This document shows, one piece after another, positions 9,679 to 18,083 of a stretch of 43,997 nt of DNA. Within the stretch, counting starts at the first letter, position 1. Each line of letters starts with the position of its first letter. A program made the translations under genes and the position numbers. The stretch is from NCBI GenBank assembly GCA_021792455.1, contig JAJYUP010000013.1, positions 1-43,997 on the forward strand, in the 5' to 3' direction. Source of the stretch: Actinomycetes bacterium (lineage in GTDB: Bacteria; Actinomycetota; Thermoleophilia; Solirubrobacterales; Solirubrobacteraceae). The notes beneath the pieces were generated by a model. It saw nothing but the letters and a program-made list of their open reading frames with translations. It made no database searches and had not been told where the DNA came from.

Positions 9679-10580
9679 TCCTCGGCCTGGACACGGCGAC
9701 GAGCGCGACGGCGGCGGCGCTGCTGCTCGCCGACGGCTCCGTGAGCGAGATGCGAGACGACCCAGAGCAGGGCTCCCGCCCGAAGCACAGCACGCATCTG
9801 CTCGCCTTTGCGGAGCAGCTGCTGGCGCGGGCGCACTCGAGCTGGGAGGTCGTTCAGGGGATCGCGGTCGGTATCGGGCCAGGCTCTTTCACGGGTCTGC
9901 GGGTGGGGCTGGCGGTCGCCCGCGGCCTCGCGCAGTCCCTGCAGGTGCCCCTGACGGGGGTGCCGAGCACCGCTGCGCTGGCCGCAGGTGCGCTTTGGCG
10001 GGAGGAGATCTGGGCGCAGGCCGATCACAGTGAGAGGAGAGTGCTGTGCGTGCTGGACGCACGGCGGGGCGAGGGGTTCGCCGCCGCTTACGCGATCGGG
10101 CGGGAGGTGAGCCCGCGGCAGCTCGCTGCGCCGCGCGTGCTGCAGAGCGGTGAGCTCGCGCAGGTGGGCGAGGCTCTGCACCTGGATCTGCAGGAGGGCA
10201 GCTGGCTTGCGGTGGGCGATGGCGCGGTGCGCTTCGAGCGAGAGCTCTCCGGGGCGGCGGTGAGGGTGGCAGCCGCGGACTCAGACGCGCACAGGGTGAG
10301 CGCAGGGACGATCTGCAGGCTGTCCGTCCAGCTGAGCCCTGCTGCGAGAATCGAGGAGGTGCTGCCGATCTACTGCAGACAGCCGGATGCAAAGCCCGTT
10401 CGTCAGCCCCGCAGCCGCCGCGCAGGCAGCGAAGACGGGCATGCGCATCGCGGCGACGGGGCGCGGTCGCAGGCAGCGGCGATGGAAGCGAAGGTGGCAA
10501 TGGGGGACAGGGCGGCCAAAGCGGGAGCTGGACCCGTCGTCGCAGAAGCGGCCGGAGGGGAAAGGGCGGCCTTCGAATGA
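9669..10580 (+). CDS. tsaB: tRNA threonylcarbamoyladenosine biosynthesis protein TsaB, with a low-complexity C-terminal tail
   Basis: MAVILGLDTATSATAAALL and GIAVGIGPGSFTGLRVGLAVARGLAQ. Confidence 0.92.
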   Translation: MAVILGLDTATSATAAALLLADGSVSEMRDDPEQGSRPKHSTHLLAFAEQLLARAHSSWEVVQGIAVGIGPGSFTGLRVGLAVARGLAQSLQVPLTGVPSTAALAAGALWREEIWAQADHSERRVLCVLDARRGEGFAAAYAIGREVSPRQLAAPRVLQSGELAQVGEALHLDLQEGSWLAVGDGAVRFERELSGAAVRVAAADSDAHRVSAGTICRLSVQLSPAARIEEVLPIYCRQPDAKPVRQPRSRRAGSEDGHAHRGDGARSQAAAMEAKVAMGDRAAKAGAGPVVAEAAGGERAAFE

Positions 10581-11104
10581 GCAGGCAGCTGACCGCCCCC
10601 TCCACGATCGACGGCGGGAGCGTGCAGGTGCGCTCTCTGACCTACCCCGACCTGCCAGAGGTGATGTCGATCGAGCGCCGCGCATTTCCGACGCCATGGT
10701 CGCTTGCGATGTTCGTGCTCGAGCTCTCGAAGTCCTCAGGGATCTGTCTCGCGGCAGAGTCGGCTGGCCGGCTGGCCGGCTACCTGATCTGCTCCCGGTA
10801 TGAGACGGTCTGGCACGTGATGAACGTCGCAGTTGACGTCGGGCAGCAGGGCAGGGGCATCGGCTCCGCGCTGCTTGCGGCGCTCTACGAGCGGGTCGCC
10901 GATCCAGATGCCCGCTACACGCTCGAGGTGCGGCGCTCGAACGACGTCGCGATCCACCTCTACGAACGCGACGGCTTCAGGCCCGCGGGCGTTCGGCGGC
11001 GCTACTACCAGGACAACGGCGAGGATGCTCTGGTGATGTGGCGCACGCCTGACACGCTCGCAGGCGGCCTCGGGGACGTCCCAAATCCAGGCGCGAGCTG
11101 GTGA
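10577..11104 (+). CDS. rimI: Ribosomal-protein-alanine N-acetyltransferase (GNAT)
   Basis: VMSIERRAFPTPWSLAMF, QGRGIGSALLAAL, LEVRRSNDVAIHLYERDGF; t6A cluster context. Confidence 0.9.
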   Translation: MSRQLTAPSTIDGGSVQVRSLTYPDLPEVMSIERRAFPTPWSLAMFVLELSKSSGICLAAESAGRLAGYLICSRYETVWHVMNVAVDVGQQGRGIGSALLAALYERVADPDARYTLEVRRSNDVAIHLYERDGFRPAGVRRRYYQDNGEDALVMWRTPDTLAGGLGDVPNPGASW

Positions 11105-12207
11105 GCGCCCTCGACGGCTTCGGGAGCGTGGGCAGCGGCAGCGCACCGCCTGCGAGGCGGTCGGTGCGCTTCCGAGGGCAGGGCCTCGTGCTCGCGATCG
11201 AGACGAGCTGCGACGACACGTGCGCGTCGGTGGTGGACGGTGATGGCGTGATCCGCTCGAACGTGATCTCCTCCCAGCACGTCCACGACCGCTTCGGCGG
11301 CGTCGTGCCTGAGATCGCTGCGAGACATCATCTGCAGCTGATGAACGTGGTCGTCTCTGAGGCGCTGGCGGAGGCACGCACGAGCCTCGATGAGATCGAG
11401 CTGGTCGCGGTCACCCAGGGCCCCGGACTGATCGGCGCGCTGCTCGTCGGCCTCTGCGCCGCGAAGGCGATTGCCGCCGGCAGACGGGTGCCGCTGGCCC
11501 CGGTCGACCACCTCCAGGGCCACGTCTCCGCGAACTTCCTGAGCGAGTCCTTCGAGCCGCCGTTTCTGTGTCTCATCGCGAGTGGCGGACACACGCTGCT
11601 TGCGGAGGTTGAGGAGCACGATCGCTTCAACGTCGTCGGTCGCTGCATCGACGACGCCGCAGGCGAGGCGTTCGACAAGGGCGCAAGGATGCTGGGGCTC
11701 GGCTACCCAGGCGGCCCCGCCCTCGAGCGGCTTGCCGCCGAAGGTGATCCCTGCGCGTTCGAGTTTCCAGGCGCAAATGCGAAGGGCAGGGGACGGCGGG
11801 GCGGGCGCGGCAGAGCCTACGCGCAGGGCCTCGACTTCTCCTTCGCAGGCGTGAAGACGGCGCTGCTCTACAGGCTCCAGCAGATGAGTGAGGCCGACGC
11901 AGCTGCGCAGGCGGCGAACCTCGCCGCCTCCTACCAGCACGCGATCGTAGAGAGCCTCGCCGACAGGGCCGAACGAGCTCTCGAGCGTCTGAAAGTGGAC
12001 AGGCTCGCCCTCGGCGGCGGTGTTGCGGCAAACGGCGCGCTGCGCAGGCGGATGGAGCAGATAGGGGCTCGCCTGCACGTGCCGGCACGTGAGCTGTGCA
12101 CAGACAACGCGGCGATGATCGGCAGTGCCGCCCGCTTCCAGCGGGCGCTGCCGTACCCGAGGTACCTGGCGCTCGATGCCTATGCGACGGGGCAGCGAGC
12201 GCTGTGA
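11101..12207 (+). CDS. tsaD: tRNA N6-threonylcarbamoyladenosine transferase TsaD
   Basis: LAIETSCDDTCASVVDG, GGVVPEIAARHHLQ, FLCLIASGGHTLL, LALGGGVAANGALRRRM; GTG start. Confidence 0.96.
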   Translation: MSALDGFGSVGSGSAPPARRSVRFRGQGLVLAIETSCDDTCASVVDGDGVIRSNVISSQHVHDRFGGVVPEIAARHHLQLMNVVVSEALAEARTSLDEIELVAVTQGPGLIGALLVGLCAAKAIAAGRRVPLAPVDHLQGHVSANFLSESFEPPFLCLIASGGHTLLAEVEEHDRFNVVGRCIDDAAGEAFDKGARMLGLGYPGGPALERLAAEGDPCAFEFPGANAKGRGRRGGRGRAYAQGLDFSFAGVKTALLYRLQQMSEADAAAQAANLAASYQHAIVESLADRAERALERLKVDRLALGGGVAANGALRRRMEQIGARLHVPARELCTDNAAMIGSAARFQRALPYPRYLALDAYATGQRAL

Positions 12208-12303
12208 GATGGTGGCGCGGCGTTCGGAGCGGGACGTGGCTCGATCGGCAGAGTGGTGCGCCACGAGAGGGCGGTGATGCAGAGGGCGAGGTGGCGCCCT
12301 GAG

Positions 12304-12410
12304 GGGTGCAGCGCGGTGAGACGAAGGGTGGGCTCGGCGCGCGAGCCGAAGTGTCGGAGAGAACCGCAGACCGGGTGCAGCGCGGTGAGACGAAGGGTGG
12401 GCTCGGCGCG
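12304..12410. repeat. Perfect 38-bp paired direct repeat between tsaD and the glutaredoxin gene (69 bp apart)
   Basis: gggtgcagcgcggtgagacgaagggtgggctcggcgcg at 12304-12341 and 12373-12410. Confidence 0.95.
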
Positions 12411-12416
12411 GTGGCG

Positions 12417-12671
12417 ATGAGGGGGACGGTCACGATCTACGGTCGCCGCGGCTGCCATCTGTGCGAGGTGGCAAAGCAGGTGATCGAGGCGATGCTCGCC
12501 GATCTGCCGGGCTTCGAGGTGCTCGAGATCGACATCACCGAGCGTGACGCGCTGCATGCCGCCTACCTCGAGCGGATACCAGTCGTTGCCCTGAACGGCG
12601 TCGAGCTGTTCGAACACTTCGTCGATGAGCAGCGGCTGCGCGAGGCGCTGGAGGCGGCGGGTCCCGCCTGA
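12417..12671 (+). CDS. Glutaredoxin-like (DUF836-type) thioredoxin-fold protein
   Basis: MRGTVTIYGRRGCHLCEVAKQVIEAM (CHLC) and cis-Pro region RIPVVALNGVELFEHFVDE. Confidence 0.85.
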   Translation: MRGTVTIYGRRGCHLCEVAKQVIEAMLADLPGFEVLEIDITERDALHAAYLERIPVVALNGVELFEHFVDEQRLREALEAAGPA

Positions 12672-12787
12672 TCGCGATCTGAGCGACGCTGAGGGTGCAT
12701 CCGAGCTGCCCCTCCTCGCGCACGTGATCCTCCGCTCCGCTGATCGGGCTCTGCCGCTCGCGCGCCTGATCCACTAGAGTCAGGCCG

Positions 12788-13456
12788 ATGTCAGGCGAAC
12801 AGGCAGCGCGCGGTGTCGGCAGCCCAGGTGGAAACGGTGACGGTCGCCTCTCGCTCGGGGTGGCGGCACGGCTGTCGCGCTACCTCCAGGTGCTCACCCA
12901 GGCGCGCAAGATGGGCCGAGAGACGATCTCATCCCAGGAGCTCGCGGAGTACACCCACGTCAACCCGACCCAGATAAGGCGCGATCTCTCGGCCTTCGGC
13001 AAGTTCGGCAAGCGCGGGGTCGGCTACAGCGTCGAGTCGCTGATCGTCGAGATCCGAAGGATCCTGCGAACCGCAGGCCAGCACAACATCGCGCTGCTCG
13101 GCGCAGGGCATCTCGGCAACGCGATCGCCTCCTCGGACATCTTCGCCGACCATGGCTTCACCGTCGTCGCGATCTTCGACAGCGATCCGGCGAAGGTCGG
13201 CACCGATGTCGGGGGCAAGGTCGTGCGGCACATCGACGAGCTCGATCGCGTCGTGAAGGAGGAGGACATCGTCGTCGGGGTGCTCGCCGTCCCCGGCGGT
13301 GCCGCCCAGCAGCTCGCGGACGAGCTCGTGAGGGCCGGCGTGAAGATCATCTTCAACTACTCCGACGCGCTGCTGAGCGTGCCCCCAGAGGTGACGGTCC
13401 ACACCTCGAGCCCCGCCGTCGATCTGCTGTATGCGCTGTACTTCTACCTGGCCTGA
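12788..13456 (+). CDS. rex: Redox-sensing transcriptional repressor Rex
   Basis: SSQELAEYTHVNPTQIRRDLSAFGKFGKRGVGYSVESL and LLGAGHLGNAIASSDIFADHGF. Confidence 0.96.
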   Translation: MSGEQAARGVGSPGGNGDGRLSLGVAARLSRYLQVLTQARKMGRETISSQELAEYTHVNPTQIRRDLSAFGKFGKRGVGYSVESLIVEIRRILRTAGQHNIALLGAGHLGNAIASSDIFADHGFTVVAIFDSDPAKVGTDVGGKVVRHIDELDRVVKEEDIVVGVLAVPGGAAQQLADELVRAGVKIIFNYSDALLSVPPEVTVHTSSPAVDLLYALYFYLA

Positions 13457-13472
13457 GCGACCCACCTGAGCG

Positions 13473-13509
13473 AGCCGTCGCCTGCGCGCCCGCGAAGGGG
13501 GCGACGGCT
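13473..13509 (+). terminator. Candidate hairpin downstream of rex
   Basis: agccgtcgcc / ggcgacggct 10-bp perfect stem, 17-nt loop, just after the rex stop. Confidence 0.5.
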
Positions 13510-13535
13510 GGCAGCGCCGCGACCCTCCTAAGCTT

Positions 13536-14762
13536 GTGAGGCGCGCTCGAGACGGCGAGCGCGCCCGCCTGAAGCGACTCCACAGACACCGGACAGTGCA
13601 ATCAGACGCGAGAAACAGCCTCGACCTCGACCTCGCTGAGGAGCGCTTCCTCGCGGCCATCGATCACACCGTCGGCATCGAGGAGGAGTTTGCGATCCTC
13701 GACCAGACGAGCTTCGACCTCGTCCCCGGGTTCGAGCGGCTGCGCGAGGCGGCGGCGATTCGCGACAGCCTGCTCTGCGAAGGGATCACAGGCGAGCTGA
13801 TCTCCTCAGAGGTGGAGATCGTCTCGGGGCGCGGAGAGGATCTCGCAGATGCGATCGCGCGCCAGCGTGAGCGTCGTCGCCGGCTGTTCGCGCTCGCCGA
13901 GCAGGAGGGCTTCGTGCTTGGTGCGACAGGCACGCATCCATGGGCCGACTACCGAAAGCAGACGGTGATCGACACAGAGCACTACCGCCGCGTCGCCGAA
14001 GGTCTGCAGTACGTCGCTGCCCGCAACAACACCTTCAGCCTCCACGTCCACGTGGGCGTGAACAACCCTGACCGCGCGGTGAAGGTGTGCGACCGCCTGC
14101 GCCCTGTGCTGCCGCTTCTGCTGGCCCTCTCCGCAAGCTCGCCCTACATCGACGGCCGGGACTCCGGCCTGCACTCCGCGCGCACGCAGACGTTCACCCG
14201 CAGCTTCCCCCGCTGCGGCGTGCCTGACCCGTTCGGCTCCTGGGCGGCCTACCGACAGTACATAGACGTGCTGCGCAGGACGAGCTCGATCGTGGAGTTC
14301 ACCCAGGTTTGGTGGTCGATACGCCCACACTTCGCCTTCGGAACCGTCGAGGTTCGCATCTGCGACGCACAGATCTCCGGAGGCGAGTCGGAGGCGCTGA
14401 CGGCACTGATCGTAGCCTGCGTCGCCCAGGCGGCGCGAGACATCGATGAAGGCGTTCCGTTCGAGGATCCTCCCTCGCGCCTGATCGAGGAGAACATGTG
14501 GCGAGCGATCAGGTTCGGATTGGACGGCTCGATGATCGACTTCGCAGAGACGGAGGAGTACCCGTCCGCGGCGATCGCAGAGCGGCTCGCCGCCTGGACC
14601 GCGCCGCTGCGCGGGGAGCTCGGGATCGATGTGCTCTTCCCAGAGCGCAACGGCGCGCAGCGGCAGCGGTCGCAGATTGCCGCGGGCGTGCCGATGGAGG
14701 AGGTCTACGCGAGCGTCGTCGCAGAAACCAGGCAGACATATGCCCAGGAGGTGACTGTATGA
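13536..14762 (+). CDS. GCS2-family carboxylate-amine ligase (YbdK-like glutamate-cysteine ligase)
   Basis: TVGIEEEFAILDQTSFDLVPGF, NTFSLHVHVGVNNPDRAVKVCDRLRPVLPLLLALSASSPY, FGTVEVRICDAQ; true start may be downstream. Confidence 0.9.
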   Translation: MRRARDGERARLKRLHRHRTVQSDARNSLDLDLAEERFLAAIDHTVGIEEEFAILDQTSFDLVPGFERLREAAAIRDSLLCEGITGELISSEVEIVSGRGEDLADAIARQRERRRRLFALAEQEGFVLGATGTHPWADYRKQTVIDTEHYRRVAEGLQYVAARNNTFSLHVHVGVNNPDRAVKVCDRLRPVLPLLLALSASSPYIDGRDSGLHSARTQTFTRSFPRCGVPDPFGSWAAYRQYIDVLRRTSSIVEFTQVWWSIRPHFAFGTVEVRICDAQISGGESEALTALIVACVAQAARDIDEGVPFEDPPSRLIEENMWRAIRFGLDGSMIDFAETEEYPSAAIAERLAAWTAPLRGELGIDVLFPERNGAQRQRSQIAAGVPMEEVYASVVAETRQTYAQEVTV

Positions 14763-14833
14763 GCGAGAGCGATCCGAGGCGCGTCGACTGGACGGCGCGT
14801 CTGCGCGCGACGGTTTCGAGGGCTGAGCGGTGA
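14759..14833 (+). CDS. Putative 24-aa microprotein (MSESDPRRVDWTARLRATVSRAER)
   Basis: ATG overlaps the upstream stop (ATGA, 14759-14762) and its TGA overlaps the next GTG start (GTGA, 14830-14833). Confidence 0.45.
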   Translation: MSESDPRRVDWTARLRATVSRAER

Positions 14834-15366
14834 GCGCCGCCCCTGCACGAGAAGAGGAGCAGCTGAAGGCCTACGAAGAGCAGCTGAGCCGGATGCAGAG
14901 CATCGACATCGCCCTGCAGGCGGCGGCGTCGCTGCTGAACATCGGCGGTATGCGCCTCGGCCTGTCGGCGGGCGCCTCTGAGCGGCGCGACCTCGAGCAG
15001 GTGCGCGACGCGATCGACGGTGTGAGGGCCCTGATGCCGATCATCGAGCGACGCCTGCCTGCCGAGGAGACAGGAAGGCTGCGAGACGCGCTCTCACAGC
15101 TGCAGATGGCCTACGCCCAGCTCGTCCGCGAGACGGCGACGGCGACGGCGGGCGCCGGCGCGCACGACGCGCGAGGGCCGAGTGAGCCTGCGTCAGGCGG
15201 CGCCCAGCAGCCGGGCGCAGGCGGGACTGGCGGCGCCGGCGGTGGACAGGCGGGCGGCGCGGCTGGCCCGTCTCAGCCGCCTTCTCCGAGCGCAGATGAG
15301 AAGGGCCGGCGAGGCCCAGGGCCAGCTGAGGCGAGCGGCAGGCTGTGGGTGCCGGGACGCCGGTAG
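14830..15366 (+). CDS. Hypothetical helical protein with Gly/Pro/Ala-rich tail
   Basis: Coupled GTG start; helical N-terminal part (LKAYEEQLSRMQSIDIALQAAASLLNIGGMRLG). Confidence 0.6.
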   Translation: MSAAPAREEEQLKAYEEQLSRMQSIDIALQAAASLLNIGGMRLGLSAGASERRDLEQVRDAIDGVRALMPIIERRLPAEETGRLRDALSQLQMAYAQLVRETATATAGAGAHDARGPSEPASGGAQQPGAGGTGGAGGGQAGGAAGPSQPPSPSADEKGRRGPGPAEASGRLWVPGRR

Positions 15367-15598
15367 CGGCGAGCGGCGCGCGAAGCCCTCTCGCGCAGGA
15401 GCGGAGCAGCCGCGCGCTGCGCAGATAGGCCCGATCAGATTCGATCCGCCTTCTGCCGGGGAGCGCGATACACTGCGCGCGCTCTTTGCGCTGGAAGAGC
15501 GCCTGCGGGCCGTCTCGAGCACCGAGCTCGGCGCGCGAAGTGCGCGCGACTTCTTCGCGCGGCACGAAACCAGACCGCGGAGGATTATCTTTGAGTAG
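15182..15598 (+). CDS. Possible small ORF overlapping the preceding gene and hppA start
   Basis: Open frame with protein-like C-terminus ([48 protein letters not shown]); start unclear. Confidence 0.3.
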   Translation: MSLRQAAPSSRAQAGLAAPAVDRRAARLARLSRLLRAQMRRAGEAQGQLRRAAGCGCRDAGSGERRAKPSRAGAEQPRAAQIGPIRFDPPSAGERDTLRALFALEERLRAVSSTELGARSARDFFARHETRPRRIIFE

Positions 15599-17693
15599 CT
15601 TTTTGGCCAATCACGGTGTCGTCGTAGCCCTCGTCTGTGCGGGCTGCGCTGTCGTCTATGGGCTCGTGACGGCGCGGGCGCTGCTGAGGCTCTCGCCAGG
15701 CAACGAGAGGATGCAGAGCATCTCGCGTGCCGTGCAGCAGGGCGCGAGCGCGTACCTGAACCGGCAGTACACGACGATCGCCGGCGTTGGCATCGTGCTG
15801 TTCGTCATCCTCATCTTCCTGCAGAACATCGCGGTCGCGGTTGGCTTCGCGATCGGCGGAATCCTCTCCGGCTCGGCGGGGTACATCGGCATGAACGTCT
15901 CCGTGCGCGCGAACGCACGCGTCGCGGAGGCGGCGCGGGGCGGCGTCTCCAAGGCGCTCTCCGTCGCATTCCGCGGCGGCGCGACGACGGGCCTGCTCGT
16001 CGTCGGGCTCGCGCTGCTCGGCCTCTCCGGGTACTACGGCCTGCTCACGGCCGTCTTCAACGACAGCCAGAAGACAGCCGTCGATGCGCTCATAGGACTC
16101 GGCTTCGGAGGCTCGCTGATCTCGATCTTCGCGAGGCTTGGGGGCGGCATCTACACGAAGGCGGCCGATGTCGGTGCCGACATCGTCGGCAAGATAGAGG
16201 CGGGCATACCGGAGGACGACCCTCGCAACCCTGCGACGATCGCCGACAACGTCGGCGACAACGTCGGCGACTGCGCTGGGATGGCAGCCGACCTGTTCGA
16301 GACATATGCCGTCACCGCCGTCGCGGTGATGCTGCTCGGCGTGCTGACCTTCACGGAGTCCACGCGCGTCGCCCTCTACCCGCTCGTGCTCGGAGCGGCC
16401 GCGATCCTCGCCTCGATCATCGGCACCTTCGCCGTGCGCACGACGAAGGGCAACGTCGAGCGCGCCCTCTACCAGGGCCTGATCGTCTCAGCGGTCCTCG
16501 CCGCAGGCGCCTTCGCGCCGATCACCTACTGGATGATGAGAGACGTCCACTTCAGCGGCGCCGGCACGCTCGCCGCTCCGGGCTGGGTGCGCTTCTACCT
16601 GTGCGCGCTGATAGGCGTCGCGGTGACGGCGTGCCTGTTCCTGCTCACCGACTACTACACCTCGACCCGCTTCTCGCCTGTGAAGAAGACGGCGCGGGCA
16701 TCGATCACCGGTCACGCGACGAACATCATTCAGGGCTTCGGCTCAGGGCTGCAGGCGACCGCGCTCCCGGCGCTCGTGATCGCGCTCGGCATCCTCGGCT
16801 CCTGGAAGCTCGCAGGCGGCAACAGCCACAACATCGTGAACGGGATCTATGGCGTCGGCATCGCGGTGATGGGCCAGCTCTCGCTGATGGGTCTCATCGT
16901 CGCGCTCGACGCCTTCGGGCCGATCACAGACAACGCCGGTGGTATCGCGGAGATGGCGGAGCTTCCTGAGGAGGTGCGCAACGTCACCGATCCGCTCGAT
17001 GCGGTCGGCAACACGACGAAGGCTGTGACGAAGGGCTACGCGATCGGATCGGCCGCGCTCGCAGCGGTTGTCCTGTTCGCCGGCTTTCGCCAGGAACTCG
17101 CAACGCAGACGCACAAACCGATAACGGGGCCGGGCGCGCTCCTGTTCGGCATCAACGAACCGCCGGTGCTGATCGGGCTGCTGCTCGGCGGCCTGATGGT
17201 GTGCCTGTTCGCGTCGCTGTCGATCGAGGCGGTCGGCCGCGCGGGGGGCGCGGTGGTCGAGGAGGTTCGCCGGCAGTTCAGAGAGCGGCCGGGGATCATG
17301 GAGGGCAGCGAAGAGCCAGACTACGCGCAGTGCGTCGGCATCGTCACGCGCACCGCCCAGCGGGAGATGATCCTGCCCGCGCTGCTGCCGATCGTGCTGA
17401 CGGTGATCGTCGGCGTGATCGACACGCAGGCGCTCGGCGGCCTGCTCATCGGCGTCATCGTCGTCGGCCTGTTCATGGCGGTTCTCATGACTGCAGGGGG
17501 AGGCGCGTGGGACAACGCGAAGAAGCTGATCGAGGATGGCGCCTTCGGCGGCAAGGGCTCAGAGGCCCACGCCGCCTCCGTGACCGGCGACACCGTCGGC
17601 GATCCCTTCAAGGACACCGCGGGGCCTGCGATCAACCCGATGATCAAGGTCGCGAACATCGTCGCGATCCTCATCATCCCGCTGATCAAGTGA
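15591..17693 (+). CDS. hppA: Membrane-bound proton-translocating pyrophosphatase (K+-independent signature)
   Basis: Motifs [50 protein letters not shown] and [20 protein letters not shown]; probable TTG start. Confidence 0.95.
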   Translation: MSSFLANHGVVVALVCAGCAVVYGLVTARALLRLSPGNERMQSISRAVQQGASAYLNRQYTTIAGVGIVLFVILIFLQNIAVAVGFAIGGILSGSAGYIGMNVSVRANARVAEAARGGVSKALSVAFRGGATTGLLVVGLALLGLSGYYGLLTAVFNDSQKTAVDALIGLGFGGSLISIFARLGGGIYTKAADVGADIVGKIEAGIPEDDPRNPATIADNVGDNVGDCAGMAADLFETYAVTAVAVMLLGVLTFTESTRVALYPLVLGAAAILASIIGTFAVRTTKGNVERALYQGLIVSAVLAAGAFAPITYWMMRDVHFSGAGTLAAPGWVRFYLCALIGVAVTACLFLLTDYYTSTRFSPVKKTARASITGHATNIIQGFGSGLQATALPALVIALGILGSWKLAGGNSHNIVNGIYGVGIAVMGQLSLMGLIVALDAFGPITDNAGGIAEMAELPEEVRNVTDPLDAVGNTTKAVTKGYAIGSAALAAVVLFAGFRQELATQTHKPITGPGALLFGINEPPVLIGLLLGGLMVCLFASLSIEAVGRAGGAVVEEVRRQFRERPGIMEGSEEPDYAQCVGIVTRTAQREMILPALLPIVLTVIVGVIDTQALGGLLIGVIVVGLFMAVLMTAGGGAWDNAKKLIEDGAFGGKGSEAHAASVTGDTVGDPFKDTAGPAINPMIKVANIVAILIIPLIK

Positions 17694-17706
17694 GCTGACC
17701 GCACGC

Positions 17707-17745
17707 GCTCGCGATCTCGCTGAAGCGCACCGCGTGATCGCGAGC
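17707..17745. terminator. Candidate hairpin after hppA
   Basis: gctcgcgatc / gatcgcgagc perfect 10-bp stem with 19-nt loop; no T-tract. Confidence 0.4.
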
Positions 17746-17885
17746 ATGCGTGTGGATCGCCTGCGCCGCCGAGGTGATGCTCCGATCAGATCAGCGGCCG
17801 CGGGCCCGCCGGCGTGCCTTGTCGACCATGCTCGGAGGTGGCGAGCGGGATACCCTCAGATCTGTATGGGAGCGCTGAGAGCGCG

Positions 17886-18083
17886 ATGAACGGCAGGCAG
17901 ATCCACCGCAGGGCGTCGCTTGTGCTCGCGGCGGTGATGCTCGCAGTCGGCGTCGTCCTTCTGCTCCAGAGCGCGTCCTCGTCCCAGGGGGGAGTGCTCG
18001 GTCGCGTCGTTCTCGGTGTCATGTTTCTGCTCGTCGGGGTTGGGCGGATCTATCTGGAGATGCGCCGGGGTCGAAGGAGGTGA
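17886..18083 (+). CDS. Small two-TM membrane protein
   Basis: MNGRQIHRRASLVLAAVMLAVGVVLLLQ...VVLGVMFLLVGVGRIYLEMRRGRRR; ATGA-type overlap with next gene. Confidence 0.65.
   Translation: MNGRQIHRRASLVLAAVMLAVGVVLLLQSASSSQGGVLGRVVLGVMFLLVGVGRIYLEMRRGRRR

Noticed and set aside
9660-12207. tsaE-tsaB-rimI-tsaD order as a novel cluster
   Set aside because: This is a well-known bacterial gene arrangement for t6A synthesis.
11005-12264. 419-aa minus-strand ORF opposite tsaD
   Set aside because: Perfectly antisense to the conserved TsaD reading frame; shadow ORF from high GC.
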